A stretch of 64,000 nucleotides of DNA, taken from Vulcaniibacterium tengchongense (lineage in GTDB: Bacteria; Pseudomonadota; Gammaproteobacteria; Xanthomonadales; Xanthomonadaceae). The notes under the pieces are model-generated. The model did no database searches, was not told where the DNA came from, and saw only the letters and a list, made by a program, of their open reading frames with translations. The position numbers were made by a program, and so were the translations under genes. The stretch spans positions 558,001 through 622,000 of the forward strand of contig NZ_RKQN01000001.1 of the NCBI RefSeq assembly GCF_003814555.1, read 5' to 3'. How positions within the stretch are numbered: the stretch's first letter is position 1; each line of letters starts with the position of its first letter. Shown piece after piece: positions 9,842-19,333 of this stretch.

Positions 9842-10363
9842 ATGCGCGAGGAGGAGCCGCATGAAGCCGGCGCCGGCGCCGGCGAGCCGCCGCGCCGGCG
9901 CAAGCCGCGCGAGCAGACCCCGGTACAGCGGGCGCTGGGGCTGCTGGTCCGGCGCGAGCACTCGCGGCGCGAGCTGACCCGCAAATTGCAGGCGCGCGGC
10001 CTGGACCCGGCCGCCGCCTCCGCCGCGGTGGAGACCTTGGCCGGGCAGGGCTGGCAGGACGACGCGCGCTTCGCCGAAAGCCTGGTGCGCAGCCGCGCCG
10101 GGGCCGGCTACGGCCCGGTGCGGATCCGGGCCGAGTTGCGCACCCACGGCATCGACGGCGAGGCCCTGAGCCGGGCCCTGGCGAGCTTCGAGGGCGATTG
10201 GAGCGAGAACGCCCGCGATCTGGTCCGGCGCCGCTTCGGCCCGGCGCTGGCCGACGATCCGGCGCTGCAGCGCAAAGCGGCCGACTTCCTGCTGCGGCGC
10301 GGCTTCGATGCCGCCAGCGTCCGCGCCGCGACGCGCTGCGACTTCGACGACGAGCTCGGCTGA
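9842..10363 (+). CDS. recX: RecA regulator RecX
   Basis: A 173-residue RecX, a small helical protein that binds along the RecA filament and limits its activity. A basic Arg/Lys-rich N-terminal stretch (residues 1-25) is followed by three tandem RecX three-helix repeats: [39 protein letters not shown] and the [15 protein letters not shown] and FLLRRGF repeats. It starts 17 bases after the recA stop and is surely co-transcribed, as is usual. No clear ribosome binding site precedes the ATG at 9842, so translation may be coupled to, or reduced relative to, recA. The start could lie somewhat downstream because the first 25 residues are not conserved in the family. Confidence 0.93.
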   Translation: MREEEPHEAGAGAGEPPRRRKPREQTPVQRALGLLVRREHSRRELTRKLQARGLDPAAASAAVETLAGQGWQDDARFAESLVRSRAGAGYGPVRIRAELRTHGIDGEALSRALASFEGDWSENARDLVRRRFGPALADDPALQRKAADFLLRRGFDAASVRAATRCDFDDELG

Positions 10364-10605
10364 AGCCGTTCATCCAGGGCGCGGGCGCGACAGCCGGGCC
10401 ACCGCAGCCAACCAGGGGATCGCCCGGGCTTCGTGCGGCCGGCCGGATCGGCAGGTCCTCCGGCGGTCTGCACGAGCCGTGGCGTCCCTGCTACGCTAGG
10501 CGGCTTTCGGGTCCTGGGTTGCCTGCTCCAGTCGAAGCCCCCATGCATGCGGGGCGGGACCGGCCGCATCAGTCCGGCCCCGGTGCCCTCATTCCGCGCC
10601 CGAGC

Positions 10606-13242
10606 ATGAAGACCACCACCGAAATCCGTCGCGATTTCCTCGAATTCTTCCGTGGCAAAGGCCACACCATCGTGCCGTCCGCGCCGCTGGTGCCGGCCAA
10701 CGACCCGACGTTGCTGTTCACCAACTCGGGCATGGTCCAGTTCAAGAACGTGTTTCTCGGCAGCGAGAAGCCGGGCTACGTGCGCGCGGCCGACGTGCAG
10801 CGCTGCCTGCGCGCCGGCGGCAAGCACAACGACCTGGATTCGGTCGGCTACACCGCGCGCCACCACACCTTCTTCGAGATGCTCGGCAACTGGTCGTTCG
10901 GCGACTACTTCAAGGAAGACGCGATCGCCTGGGCCTGGGAGTTGCTGACTGGCGTCTGGAAGCTCGACCCGGACCGCCTCACCATCACCGTCTACCACAC
11001 GGACGACGAGGCCTACGGCATCTGGCTGAACAAGATCGGCGTGCCCGCCGAGCGCATCATCCGCATCGGCGACAACAAGGGCGCGCCGTACGCCTCGGAC
11101 AACTTCTGGCAGATGGCCGATACCGGCCCCTGCGGGCCCTGCACCGAGATCTTCTACGACCACGGCGCGCACATCCCGGGCGGCCCGCCCGGCTCGCCGG
11201 ACGAGGACGGCGACCGCTTCATCGAGATCTGGAACCTGGTGTTCATGCAGTTCGACCGCCAGCCCGACGGCACCCTGGTGCCGCTGCCGGCCCCGTGCGT
11301 CGACACCGGCATGGGCCTGGAGCGCCTGGCCGCGGTGCTGCAGGGCGTGCACGGCAACTACGAGATCGACCTGTTCCGGCACCTGATCGCCAAAGCAGCC
11401 GAATTCACCGGCACCGCCGACCTGGGCAACAAGTCGCTGCGGGTGATCGCCGACCACATCCGCGCCTGCGCGTTCCTGGTCGTCGACGGCGTGTTGCCGG
11501 GCAACGAGGGCCGCGGCTACGTGCTGCGCCGGATCATCCGCCGCGCGCTGCGCCACGGCTGGATGCTGGGGCAGAAGGGGCCGTTCTTCCATCGCATGGT
11601 CGCGCCGCTGATCGAGGCGATGGGCGAGGCCTATCCCGAGCTGCCGGCCAAGCGCGAGTTCGTGGAGCGCGCGCTGCTGGCCGAGGAGGAACGCTTCGCC
11701 GAAACACTCGACGCCGGCATGCGCATCTTCGACGAGGTCGCGGCGCGCTCAAGCGGCGGCGTCATCCCCGGCGCCGACGCGTTCCGGCTGTACGACACCT
11801 ACGGCTTCCCGGTCGACCTGACCGCCGACATCGCCCGCGAACGCGGCCTGACGGTGGACATGGCCGGCTTCGAGGCGGCGATGGAGCAGCAGCGCGAGAC
11901 CGCGCGCGCCGCCGGCAAGTTCGGCAATGCCGCGACGATGCCGGCGGAGCTCGCCGCGCAACTGCCGGCGACGCGCTTCCTCGGCTACGAGCGGCTCGCC
12001 GCCGACGATCTGCAGGTGCTGGCGTTGCTGAAGGACGGCCGTCCCGTCGAGCGCATCGGGGCCGGCGAGGAGGCGGTGGTGATCCTCGACGCCACGCCGT
12101 TCTACGCCGAAAGCGGCGGCCAGGTCGGCGACACCGGCGATCTGGAGGCGGGCGCCGCGCGCTTCGCGGTGCGCGATACGCAGAAGTTCGCCGGCCAGTT
12201 CCATGGCCATGTCGGCACGCTCGCCGCCGGCACGCTGGCGCGCGGCGATCGCGTGCGCGCGACGGTCGACCAGGTCCGCCGCGCCGCCACCGTGCTCAAC
12301 CACTCGGCCACGCACCTGCTGCACGCGGCGCTGCGCGCGGTGCTCGGCGACCACGTGACCCAGAAGGGCTCGCTGGTGGCGCCGGACCGGCTGCGCTTCG
12401 ACTTCGCCCATTTCGCGCCGCTGTCGGCGCCGGAACTGGCCGAGATCGAGCGTCGCGTGAACGCGGACATCCGCGCCAACCACGAGGCCGAAGTCCACCA
12501 CATGGGCATGCAGGAGGCGCTGGACTTCGGCGCCCTGGCCCTGTTCGGCGAGAAGTACGGCGAGCGGGTGCGGGTGCTGCGGATGGGCTCGGCCTCGACC
12601 GAATTGTGCGGCGGCACCCACGTTTCGCGCACCGGTGACATCGGCCTGTTTAAGATCGTGTCCGAAGGCGGCGTCTCGGCCGGCGTGCGCCGGATCGAGG
12701 CGCTGACCGGCCAAGCCGCGCTGGACCATATCGCCGAGGAGGAACGCCGCCTCGGCGAAGCGGCGCGTCTGCTCGGCGGTAACGCCGCGGACGTGGCCGA
12801 CAAGCTCCGGGCGCTGCTCGAGAAGCAGAAGCGGCTCGAGCGCGAACTGGACGCCTTCAAGGCCAAGGCCGCCTCCGGCGCGACCGCGGATCTCGCCGCC
12901 TCGGCGGTGCGGGTCGGCGCGGTCAAGGTGGTGGCGACCCGCCTGGAAGGGTTCGACGCCAAGGCGTTGCGCGAGGCGGTGGACCGTCTCAAGCAGCAAC
13001 TCGGCGATGCCGTCATCGTGCTGGCCGGCGCCCAACAGGGCAAGGCGGCGCTGGTGGCCGGCGTGAACGGAAGCGCAGCGGGCAAGGTGAAGGCGGGGGA
13101 ACTTCTCGCCCACGTTGCCGGCCAGATCAATGGCAAGGGAGGCGGTCGCGCCGACATGGCACAAGGCGGCGGCGACGACGGCCCGGCCCTGAGCCAGGCC
13201 CTGGCCGGGGTCCCCGGTTGGGTTGAACGGATGCTTATCTGA
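10606..13242 (+). CDS. alaS: Alanyl-tRNA synthetase
   Basis: An 878-residue class II synthetase that charges tRNA-Ala; the E. coli enzyme has 876. It opens with the typical [16 protein letters not shown]. The catalytic core has the class II motifs (motif 2 with [12 protein letters not shown]; motif 3 with GMGLERL). The editing domain carries the zinc-type [11 protein letters not shown] (HxxxH) and the downstream CGGTHV. The C-Ala region has the [20 protein letters not shown] segment. The frame is open far upstream, to 10198, overlapping recX, but the family start is [11 protein letters not shown] at 10606. The 242 bases before it contain no clear promoter. Gene order recX-alaS-csrA matches E. 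coli. Confidence 0.98.
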   Translation: MKTTTEIRRDFLEFFRGKGHTIVPSAPLVPANDPTLLFTNSGMVQFKNVFLGSEKPGYVRAADVQRCLRAGGKHNDLDSVGYTARHHTFFEMLGNWSFGDYFKEDAIAWAWELLTGVWKLDPDRLTITVYHTDDEAYGIWLNKIGVPAERIIRIGDNKGAPYASDNFWQMADTGPCGPCTEIFYDHGAHIPGGPPGSPDEDGDRFIEIWNLVFMQFDRQPDGTLVPLPAPCVDTGMGLERLAAVLQGVHGNYEIDLFRHLIAKAAEFTGTADLGNKSLRVIADHIRACAFLVVDGVLPGNEGRGYVLRRIIRRALRHGWMLGQKGPFFHRMVAPLIEAMGEAYPELPAKREFVERALLAEEERFAETLDAGMRIFDEVAARSSGGVIPGADAFRLYDTYGFPVDLTADIARERGLTVDMAGFEAAMEQQRETARAAGKFGNAATMPAELAAQLPATRFLGYERLAADDLQVLALLKDGRPVERIGAGEEAVVILDATPFYAESGGQVGDTGDLEAGAARFAVRDTQKFAGQFHGHVGTLAAGTLARGDRVRATVDQVRRAATVLNHSATHLLHAALRAVLGDHVTQKGSLVAPDRLRFDFAHFAPLSAPELAEIERRVNADIRANHEAEVHHMGMQEALDFGALALFGEKYGERVRVLRMGSASTELCGGTHVSRTGDIGLFKIVSEGGVSAGVRRIEALTGQAALDHIAEEERRLGEAARLLGGNAADVADKLRALLEKQKRLERELDAFKAKAASGATADLAASAVRVGAVKVVATRLEGFDAKALREAVDRLKQQLGDAVIVLAGAQQGKAALVAGVNGSAAGKVKAGELLAHVAGQINGKGGGRADMAQGGGDDGPALSQALAGVPGWVERMLI

Positions 13243-13328
13243 AGGGAAGACGGCGGGCGGCTTGCGGTTGCGGCCTGCGCTGGCCGCTCGCTAAGATGGC
13301 CCACGTTTTTGTGTTCGAAAACCTCAGG

Positions 13329-13382
13329 CGCTCCCGGGAGCGTCCCCATGCCGGTTCCGTGGCCGGCCATAGGAGATGTTAG
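13329..13382 (+). promoter_or_regulatory. csrA leader with possible CsrA binding sites
   Basis: The leader holds a 14-base perfect palindrome CGCTCCCGGGAGCG (13329-13342), which places a GGA in a stem, and a Shine-Dalgarno AGGAGA (13371-13376) 7 bases before the csrA ATG. CsrA typically binds GGA motifs, one of them in the ribosome binding site of its own mRNA, so autoregulation is plausible. A possible -10 TAAGAT lies at 13292-13297. Confidence 0.35.
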
Positions 13383-13589
13383 ATGCTAATCCTGACGCGT
13401 CGCGTCGGTGAAACCCTGATGATCGGCGACTCGGTGACCGTCACCGTGCTCGGCGTCAAGGGCAACCAGGTGCGTATCGGAATCACCGCACCGAAAGATG
13501 TCGCTGTGCACCGCGAAGAGATCTATCAACGCATCCAGCGCGGCGAAGGCCCCGGCGAAGGCTCCAACAAGAACAACGCGGCCGGCTGA
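13383..13589 (+). CDS. csrA: Carbon storage regulator CsrA
   Basis: A 68-residue CsrA/RsmA, a dimeric RNA-binding protein that represses or stabilises mRNAs by binding GGA motifs. In xanthomonads it controls virulence, motility and biofilm genes. The RNA-contacting N terminus [16 protein letters not shown] and the C-terminal [11 protein letters not shown] are intact; Leu4 and Arg44-equivalent positions are present. The C-terminal extension ([15 protein letters not shown]) is longer and more polar than the 61-residue E. coli form. It lies between alaS and tRNA-Ser, as in other gammaproteobacteria. Confidence 0.98.
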   Translation: MLILTRRVGETLMIGDSVTVTVLGVKGNQVRIGITAPKDVAVHREEIYQRIQRGEGPGEGSNKNNAAG

Positions 13590-13660
13590 CGAAGAGGAAA
13601 TCGTTTGCCGTCGGCGACGCGAGCCATTATCCTGTGCGCCCGCGTCGCCAGCAGTTCCGC

Positions 13661-13753
13661 GGAGACTTGCCCGAGAGGCCGAAGGGGCTCCCCTGCTAAG
13701 GGAGTATGGGGCCAAAAGCTCCATCGAGGGTTCGAATCCCTCAGTCTCCGCCA
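13661..13753 (+). tRNA. tRNA-Ser (anticodon GCT)
   Basis: 93 bases with an encoded CCA. The acceptor stem is GGAGACT/AGTCTCC, the anticodon stem CTCCC/GGGAG with loop CTGCTAA giving anticodon GCT (reads AGC and AGU). A long variable arm, typical of tRNA-Ser, precedes the T arm GAGGG-TTCGAAT-CCCTC. Same place as serV after csrA in E. coli. Confidence 0.97.
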
Positions 13754-13925
13754 GTTTCGCCGTGTCGCGTCCATTCCGATCCTCGCGAACCTCGCCTTGG
13801 CGCGGCAGCCGAAGGCAAAGGTCGTCCTCTTTCGGAGCGGGCGGGCGGATCGCCTCCGGGCGGCCGCGGCCGGCGGGCGCATGCGCAAGCAGGCGTCGCG
13901 GCAGGCGGGAAACCCCGGAAAATGT

Positions 13926-13954
13926 TTGACGAATCCGAAAGCACTCGTCATAAT
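13926..13954 (+). promoter_or_regulatory. Promoter of tRNA-Arg
   Basis: TTGACG (13926-13931), an exact 17-base spacer, then CATAAT (13949-13954): each hexamer is 5 of 6 to the sigma-70 consensus. The tRNA begins 12 bases after the -10, a good distance for a stable-RNA promoter. It is the best sigma-70-like promoter in the window. Confidence 0.85.
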
Positions 13955-13965
13955 TTTCCAACTAC

Positions 13966-14042
13966 GCGCCCGTAGCTCAGCTGGATAGAGCACCAGGCTA
14001 CGAACTTGGTGGTCGGGAGTTCGAATCTCTCCGGGCGCGCCA
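13966..14042 (+). tRNA. tRNA-Arg (anticodon ACG)
   Basis: 77 bases including encoded CCA. Acceptor stem GCGCCCG/CGGGCGC; D arm GCTC...GAGC; anticodon stem CCAGG/CTTGG with loop CTACGAA giving ACG (A34 is normally changed to inosine and reads CGU, CGC and CGA); T arm GGGAG-TTCGAAT-CTCTC. It has its own promoter and a strong terminator. It is the counterpart of argV next to serV in E. coli. Confidence 0.97.
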
Positions 14043-14053
14043 CTACACCGCAG

Positions 14054-14092
14054 AAGGCCGGCGAATGCAGATTCGCCGGCCTTTTGTTTTTT
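14054..14092 (+). terminator. Rho-independent terminator of tRNA-Arg
   Basis: A perfect 13-bp stem AAGGCCGGCGAAT / ATTCGCCGGCCTT with loop GCAG (14067-14070), then TTGTTTTTT. It begins 11 bases after the tRNA CCA. Confidence 0.95.
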
Positions 14093-14649
14093 CCCGTACC
14101 TCGCTTCGCACGCCGGCGAGCCGTCGCATGGCGCCGCGTGTCGGTGCCCCGGTGGATCGGCGCGTCGCCCGCGCCGCATCGCGACGTCGTCGTGCATCGG
14201 CCGCCGCGGACGGCAAGCACGTCGCGCGGCGCAAGCGAAGCGGCCTCACGCAGGCGCTTCGCGGGACCGCGATCCGCGACGCGGCCGTCCACGGCCGCGC
14301 CATCTCGCACGCGGGCTCGCCCGGCGCGCCGGACGTGCGGCCGCATGCGTGCATCGGTCGCTCGAAGCCGTCGCTCCGGTTGCGCAGGTCCAGAGACGGG
14401 GAAGGGGCCCGCGCCTCCGCACGAGGTTCCATTGCGCTCCAGGCCCGCCGCTTCTCCGGCAACCGGGCGTCGTGCCCGCATGCGACGGAGACGAACAATG
14501 TGGAGCCAACGCCGGGGCGTCATGCCCGGATTGCCATGTCGTGCGCGCATCGAAGCGGCGCCCCGCCTGCGCTCGCGCTTGGCACCGTGGCAGCCGGCCG
14601 ATCCGGTGCCGGGCGGGAGCCATGCGGCCCGCGCCGGCGGGCTTGCATT
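14093..14649. other. Gene-poor interval between tRNA-Arg and the hydrolase gene
   Basis: 557 bases. Open frames cross it on both strands but they are Arg/Ala/Pro-rich and continuous with shadow frames of the next gene; none shows a family motif or a ribosome binding site. A small dyad GCCCGC-GCCG-GCGGGC at 14627-14642 lies just past the hydrolase stop and may help end that transcript, although no T-run follows. I recognise nothing else. tRNA 3' ends are common integration sites, but no repeated tRNA end is visible here. Confidence 0.35.
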
Positions 14650-15498
14650 TCAGTCGAGCGGGTGCAGCAGCCGCTCGGCCACCGCCTGCGGCCGCCGCAT
14701 CCATGCATAGTGGTCGGCGTGCGCGCCGAGTGCGGCGGCGTCGAGCGCATCGACGCGCTGCGGCGCGCGCGGCAACTTGGCCAGCAGGAAACGCAACGAG
14801 GATTCCGGCGCCAGCCAATCCTGGGCGAGGACGACCGCGTGTACCGGCGTCGCCACCTCGGCCAGCGCCGCTTCCAGGTCGCGCCGCAGCCCGGCGGCGG
14901 CGTAGCGGCCGGTCAGCCCGCTGCGGCTCCAGTCCCGGATCAAGCCGCGCGCTTCGCGCCCGCCGAAACCGATGCGGCGCCCGGGCAGGGCGCCGTTGCG
15001 TTCGGCCAGCCAGCGCAGCAGGCGATAGGCCAGCGGCAGCCACCAGCGCGTGCGCGGCGGGAACGCACGCCAGTACGGCGCGCCGCTTCCGACCAGCCAC
15101 AGCGCCTGCGCCGCATCCGGCGCCAGCGCCCGCCGGCAGCAGGCCAGCTGGCCGCCGAGGCTGTGGCCGCCGGCGATGCGCGGCACGCCCGGCACCGCCC
15201 GTGCGACCAGCGCCTCGCTCGCCGGCAGATCGAGCTCGAGCAGTTCGCGGTAGCCCCAGTCGTGGCGCCGGTCCGCGCGCAGCCCGCTGGACCCGTGGCC
15301 GCGCCATTCGTGCACGAACACGGCCACGCCGCGCGCGGCCAGCGCCTCGGCGAACGGCAGGTAGTGGCGCGCGGCCACGCCCATCGCCGGCAGCCACAGC
15401 AGGCTCGCGCGCGGTCCGGGGGGAATCCGCGCGAGCAATCGCCAGCGATGGCCATCGGCGGCTTGCGCTTCGAGCTCGCGCGCGGCGATCTCAGCCAT
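14650..15498 (-). CDS. Alpha/beta hydrolase
   Basis: A 282-residue alpha/beta-hydrolase fold protein. After a beta-rich N terminus come the oxyanion region LLWLPAMGVAARHYLPFAEALAARGV, the strand-helix AVFVHEWRGHGSS, and the nucleophile elbow GGHSLGGQL (Ser in GHSLGG). A C-terminal HADHYAW supplies the likely catalytic His. It looks like a serine hydrolase or esterase of unknown substrate; no signal peptide is seen. Its ATG (15498) overlaps the thiD stop by 8 bases, so the two are translationally coupled, but this hydrolase is not a known thiamine enzyme. The open frame extends upstream inside thiD; I took the first ATG near the thiD end. Confidence 0.85.
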   Translation of the reverse strand: MAEIAARELEAQAADGHRWRLLARIPPGPRASLLWLPAMGVAARHYLPFAEALAARGVAVFVHEWRGHGSSGLRADRRHDWGYRELLELDLPASEALVARAVPGVPRIAGGHSLGGQLACCRRALAPDAAQALWLVGSGAPYWRAFPPRTRWWLPLAYRLLRWLAERNGALPGRRIGFGGREARGLIRDWSRSGLTGRYAAAGLRRDLEAALAEVATPVHAVVLAQDWLAPESSLRFLLAKLPRAPQRVDALDAAALGAHADHYAWMRRPQAVAERLLHPLD

Positions 15499-16309
15499 GC
15501 GGCGCCGCTCCGAAATGGTCCAGCACCGCGACGTCGCCGCGCCCCGGCCGGTAGCCGCCGCGCAGGGCCGCATGCACGTAGTCGGCCGCCGCGCGGCAAC
15601 TGTCGGCCAGGCCCAGGCCGCGGCACAGGTTCGCGGCCACGGCGGAGGCGAGGGTGCAGCCGGTGCCGTGGCCTTCGACGTGCAGGCGCGGATGGGCGAA
15701 GGCCAGGACCTCGCCGCCGGCGGAGAACAGGTCGGTGACCTCGCCGCCGCCGGGCAGGTGGCCGCCCTTGAGCAGCACGCCGCGCGCGCCGAGCCGATGC
15801 AGGCCGGCCAGCGCGGCGCGCATCGCTTCGGCGTCCCCGATCGGCTCGCCGAGCAGCAGCGCCGCCTCCGGCAGGTTGGGCGTGATCAGCGTGGCGAGCG
15901 GGAGCAGGCGCCCGCGCAGCGCGTCGAGCGCGTCCGCGGCGAGCAGGCGGGCGCCCGACGTCGCCACCATCACCGGGTCGAGCACGACGTGCGCCGGGCG
16001 ATGACGTTCCAGCGCCTCGGCGACGGCGGCGATCACCCGCGCATCGGCGAGCATGCCCAGCTTGACCGCGCCGATCGCGAAATCCTCGAAGCAGGCGTCG
16101 ATCTGCGCGCGCAGGAAGCCGACGTCCGGCACGTGCACGGCGCTCACGCCGCGGGTGTGCTGCGCGGTCAACGCCGCGATCGCGGAGAGGCCGTGCACGC
16201 GGTGCGCGGCGAAGGTCTTGAGGTCGGCCTGGATGCCGGCGCCGCCGCCCGAGTCGGAGCCGGCGATGGTCAGGGCGCAAAGATCGGCGATGGGTTCGGT
16301 CATCGCCAC
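15491..16309 (-). CDS. thiD: Hydroxymethylpyrimidine/phosphomethylpyrimidine kinase ThiD
   Basis: A 272-residue ribokinase-like enzyme that phosphorylates HMP and HMP-phosphate in thiamine synthesis. Conserved features: the substrate pocket [22 protein letters not shown] at the N terminus, [42 protein letters not shown] and the anion-hole/catalytic [13 protein letters not shown]. Length equals the usual 265-275. The start could be 16309 (MAMTEP) or 16303 (MTEP). No TPP riboswitch is recognisable in the roughly 150 bases upstream. It is followed by the overlapping hydrolase gene. Confidence 0.97.
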   Translation of the reverse strand: MAMTEPIADLCALTIAGSDSGGGAGIQADLKTFAAHRVHGLSAIAALTAQHTRGVSAVHVPDVGFLRAQIDACFEDFAIGAVKLGMLADARVIAAVAEALERHRPAHVVLDPVMVATSGARLLAADALDALRGRLLPLATLITPNLPEAALLLGEPIGDAEAMRAALAGLHRLGARGVLLKGGHLPGGGEVTDLFSAGGEVLAFAHPRLHVEGHGTGCTLASAVAANLCRGLGLADSCRAAADYVHAALRGGYRPGRGDVAVLDHFGAAPHG

Positions 16310-16461
16310 AGTGTGCCTGCGGGAGGCCGCGCGCGCGAGCCGGGCCTATGCGCTTGCCCGGCAGGCGCGAACCCGTCGCACGCGCACGCAACGCGCGGCC
16401 CGCTGCGTCGCACGCGGGGCGAGTGCCCGCGCCGTCCGGGCGGCGCGGAATCGCGCGGCGC

Positions 16462-17859
16462 CTACAGCACCTCGGACGCGAAGTCGGCCAGGCGCGAGCG
16501 CTCGCCGCGGCGCAGGGTGACGTGCGCGCTGTGCTCCCAGCTCTTGAAGCGGTCCACCGCGTAGGTCAGGCCCGAGGTCGTCTCGGTGAGGTACGGCGTG
16601 TCGATCTGCTCGACGTTGCCCAGGCAGACGATCTTGGTGCCGGGGCCGGCGCGGGTGATCAGCGTCTTCATCTGCTTGGGCGTGAGGTTCTGCGCCTCGT
16701 CGAGGATCAGCCAGCGGTTGAGGAAGGTGCGCCCGCGCATGAAGTTCAGCGAGCGGATCTTGATCCGGCTGGCGAGCAGGTCGTTGGTCGCCGCGCGGCC
16801 CCAGCTGCCGCCTTCCTGGTTGTGCGTGAGCACCTCGAGGTTGTCGGTGAGCGCGCCCATCCACGGCGTCATCTTTTCTTCTTCGGTGCCGGGCAGGAAG
16901 CCGATGTCCTCGCCGACGCTGACCGTGGCGCGGGTCATGATGATCTCGCGGTAGCGCTGCTGGTCCATGGTCTGGGCCAGGCCGGCGGCCAGGGCGAGCA
17001 GGGTCTTGCCGGTGCCGGCGGTGCCGAGCAGGGTGACGAAGTCGATCTCCGGGTCCATCAGCGCGTTCAGCGCGAAGTTCTGCTCGCGGTTGCGCGCGCT
17101 GATGCCCCAGACCGCGTGCTGATGGTGGCGGTAGTCGTCGACGATCTGCAGCGTCACCTTGCTTTCGCCGATGCGCGCCACCTTGAGCTCGGACTCCTCG
17201 TCGCCCGGCAGGTACAGGAACTGGTTCGGGTGCCAGTCGTCGTCCTCGCGGCGGGCGATCTCGTAATAGGTGCGGCCCTTCTCGGTCCAGGACTTGAGGT
17301 CCTTGCCGTAGCGCTGCCAGAAGTCCTCCGGCAGCGCGGTGGCGCCGGTGTAGAGCAGGCTGAAGTCGTCCAGCGCGCGGTCGTTCTCGTAGTCCTCCGA
17401 CACGATGCCGGCGATCGAGGCCTTGATCCGCAGGTTGATGTCCTTGGACACCAGCACCACCGGCACGGCCGGCTCGGCTTCCTTCAGCGCCAGCACCGCG
17501 CCGAGGATCTGGTTGTCGGGGATCACCGCACCGAAGCGCTTGCCGGAGTCGAAGTCGCGGGTCTGGAAGCGCAGCTTGCCGATGCTCTGCGCGCCGCGCA
17601 GCTGCAGGCCCTGCGGGCGGTTGAGGGCGATCCCGGAGTGGATCTTGTCGCTGCCCTCGGCCTCGATCAGCTCGTTGAGGAAGCGGCTGACCTGGCGCGC
17701 GTTGCGGCTGGCCTCGGAGGTGCCCTTCTTGGCATTGTCGAGCTCCTCGATCACCTGCATCGGCAGGTAGACGTCGTGTTCCTCGAACTTGAACAGCGCG
17801 GTCGGGTCGTGCATCAGGACGTTGGTGTCGAGCACGTAGATCCGCTTGCTTCTGGTCAT
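16462..17859 (-). CDS. phoH: PIN domain-PhoH ATPase fusion (YlaK type)
   Basis: A 465-residue protein with an N-terminal PIN ribonuclease domain (residues 5-150; acidic [29 protein letters not shown]) and a C-terminal PhoH P-loop domain (Walker A GTAGTGKT, Walker [17 protein letters not shown]). PhoH2-type proteins of this layout are reported to couple RNA unwinding to cleavage. I chose the ATG at 17859 ([11 protein letters not shown]): the open frame extends to 18072 over the bcp gene, but that extension is Pro/Arg-rich and not conserved. It lies 124 bases downstream of bcp on the same strand. The physiological target is unknown. Confidence 0.94.
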   Translation of the reverse strand: MTRSKRIYVLDTNVLMHDPTALFKFEEHDVYLPMQVIEELDNAKKGTSEASRNARQVSRFLNELIEAEGSDKIHSGIALNRPQGLQLRGAQSIGKLRFQTRDFDSGKRFGAVIPDNQILGAVLALKEAEPAVPVVLVSKDINLRIKASIAGIVSEDYENDRALDDFSLLYTGATALPEDFWQRYGKDLKSWTEKGRTYYEIARREDDDWHPNQFLYLPGDEESELKVARIGESKVTLQIVDDYRHHQHAVWGISARNREQNFALNALMDPEIDFVTLLGTAGTGKTLLALAAGLAQTMDQQRYREIIMTRATVSVGEDIGFLPGTEEEKMTPWMGALTDNLEVLTHNQEGGSWGRAATNDLLASRIKIRSLNFMRGRTFLNRWLILDEAQNLTPKQMKTLITRAGPGTKIVCLGNVEQIDTPYLTETTSGLTYAVDRFKSWEHSAHVTLRRGERSRLADFASEVL

Positions 17860-17983
17860 CGACTGCTCCGATGCGGGGATGGAAAGGCGTGCGGCGCAGC
17901 CGCGCGCGGGGTGGGGAACGGGCACGGCAGCGCCGCCGTGGCCCGCGGGGCGGGACGGCGGCGGCGAGGGCGGGCGGGGTGGG

Positions 17984-18454
17984 TCACTGCGTCTGCGCGG
18001 CCTTGAGCGCGTCGAGCACGGCCTGGGCGTGGCCCGGCACCTTGACCGGGCGCCAGGCCTGGAAAACGACACCGTTCGGATCGATCAGGAAGGTGCTGCG
18101 CTCGATGCCGACGTACTCGCGGCCGTAGAGCTTCTTCGGCTTGATCACGCCGAAGGCATCGCACACCGCGCCGTCGCCGTCGCTGACCAGGTCGAACGCG
18201 AAGCCCTGCTTGGCGCAGAAGTTCTGGTGGCTCTTCAGCGAATCGCGCGAGACGCCGAGCACGGCCGCGCCGAGCTTCCTGAACTTCGGCAGCAGCGCAT
18301 TGAAGTCCAGGCCTTCGGTGGTGCACCCGGGCGTGTTGTCCTTCGGATAGAAGTACAGCACCAGCCATCGGCCGCGGTAGTCCGACAACCGGGCGGTGGC
18401 GCCGCTGGACAGGGCCAGGGGCAGGTCGGGGATCTTGTCGCCTACGTCGAGCAT
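17984..18454 (-). CDS. bcp: Thiol peroxidase Bcp/PrxQ
   Basis: A 156-residue peroxiredoxin of the PrxQ/Bcp group that reduces peroxides using thioredoxin. The peroxidatic Cys44 lies in KDNTPGCTTEG. A second Cys at position 80 (HQNFCAKQGF) is 36 residues further on, the spacing of the resolving Cys in helix 3 of Xylella PrxQ, so an atypical 2-Cys intramolecular disulfide is expected rather than the 5-residue spacing of E. coli Bcp. Arg of the active site is in EYVGIERSTFLID. No signal peptide. It lies between the GcvR-like gene (upstream) and phoH, all on the minus strand. Confidence 0.96.
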   Translation of the reverse strand: MLDVGDKIPDLPLALSSGATARLSDYRGRWLVLYFYPKDNTPGCTTEGLDFNALLPKFRKLGAAVLGVSRDSLKSHQNFCAKQGFAFDLVSDGDGAVCDAFGVIKPKKLYGREYVGIERSTFLIDPNGVVFQAWRPVKVPGHAQAVLDALKAAQTQ

Positions 18455-18578
18455 GTTCGGGATTAGCGATCGGGGATCCGGGTTGGAGAGGAGTGCCCTT
18501 CGGTATTCGTCGCCGGGTGCCGGCTCACGAGGGGGCGCGCGCCGTTTTCCACGAATCCCGAGTCTCCGGTCCCGCCGT

Positions 18579-19139
18579 TCAGAACTTCATCGGGTCCATG
18601 ATCGCGTCGAGGTTGAGGTGATCGCAGAACTCGAGGAAATCGTCGCGCAGCGCGGCGATGTGCATCGTCGCCGGCACGCCGATGGTGATCTGCGCCGAGA
18701 ACATGTCCGCGCCGGTCTGCATCGCGCGGTAGCGCGAGCAGTGCAGCGATTCGATGGTGATGCCCTGGCGGTCGAAGAAGTCGGCGAGCTGGAACAGGAT
18801 GCCGGGCTTGTCCGAGGCGACCACCTCGACCACGTACGGCAGCAGGTTCGATTGCAGGGGCTTGGGCCCGGTGCGGTACCAGACCAGCTTCAGGCCCTCC
18901 TCGCGCTCGAGACGGGTCAGCATCGCCTCCAGCTTGGCCACCGCGTCCCAGGAGCCGACCGCGAGCGCGGTCACCGAGACGTCGCGGCCCACCGTGGACA
19001 GGCGCGCGTCCACCAGGTTGCAGCCGGAATCGGCGATCCGCCGCGTCACCGCCAGCAGCGGCGACTCCGGATGCGTCGTATAGGCGTTGATCAGGAGGTA
19101 GTTTTCGTTCGGCGACGGCCGGGAAGCGGGATCAGTCAA
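18579..19139 (-). CDS. gcvR: GcvR-like ACT-domain regulator
   Basis: A 186-residue protein made of two ACT domains (roughly residues 10-85 and 95-175): NYLLINAYTTHPESPLLAVTRRIADSGCNLVDARL and then VEVVASDKPGILFQLADFFDRQGITIESL. This is the GcvR architecture, a glycine-responsive partner of the activator GcvA in E. coli. Whether this protein regulates glycine cleavage here is inference. I chose a TTG start at 19139 (MTDPASRPSPNENYLL), preceded by GAGCAGG. The ATG at 19217 would add 26 unconserved residues. It diverges from dapA, the same arrangement as gcvR-dapA-bamC in E. coli. Confidence 0.88.
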   Translation of the reverse strand: MTDPASRPSPNENYLLINAYTTHPESPLLAVTRRIADSGCNLVDARLSTVGRDVSVTALAVGSWDAVAKLEAMLTRLEREEGLKLVWYRTGPKPLQSNLLPYVVEVVASDKPGILFQLADFFDRQGITIESLHCSRYRAMQTGADMFSAQITIGVPATMHIAALRDDFLEFCDHLNLDAIMDPMKF

Positions 19140-19333
19140 GGCGGCGCCTGCTCGGGAGCTCGTGCTCGGATTTACTGAACGGCGGCCCGCGAACGGGCCG
19201 CGACCGATCGGCAGCATACTTGCCCGCGGTTTGCGCCCGCAAGTAACTTATGCGCAAGGGTACGGTCGTCCCCACCGCGAATCCCGTGCGCCCCGCGTGG
19301 GCGCAACCCACCTCCTTCCCGTTGGCTACCACC

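Noticed and set aside
14093-14649. A genomic island or attachment site downstream of tRNA-Arg
   Set aside because: No repeat of the tRNA 3' end and no integrase or transposase gene follow; the terminator is intact.
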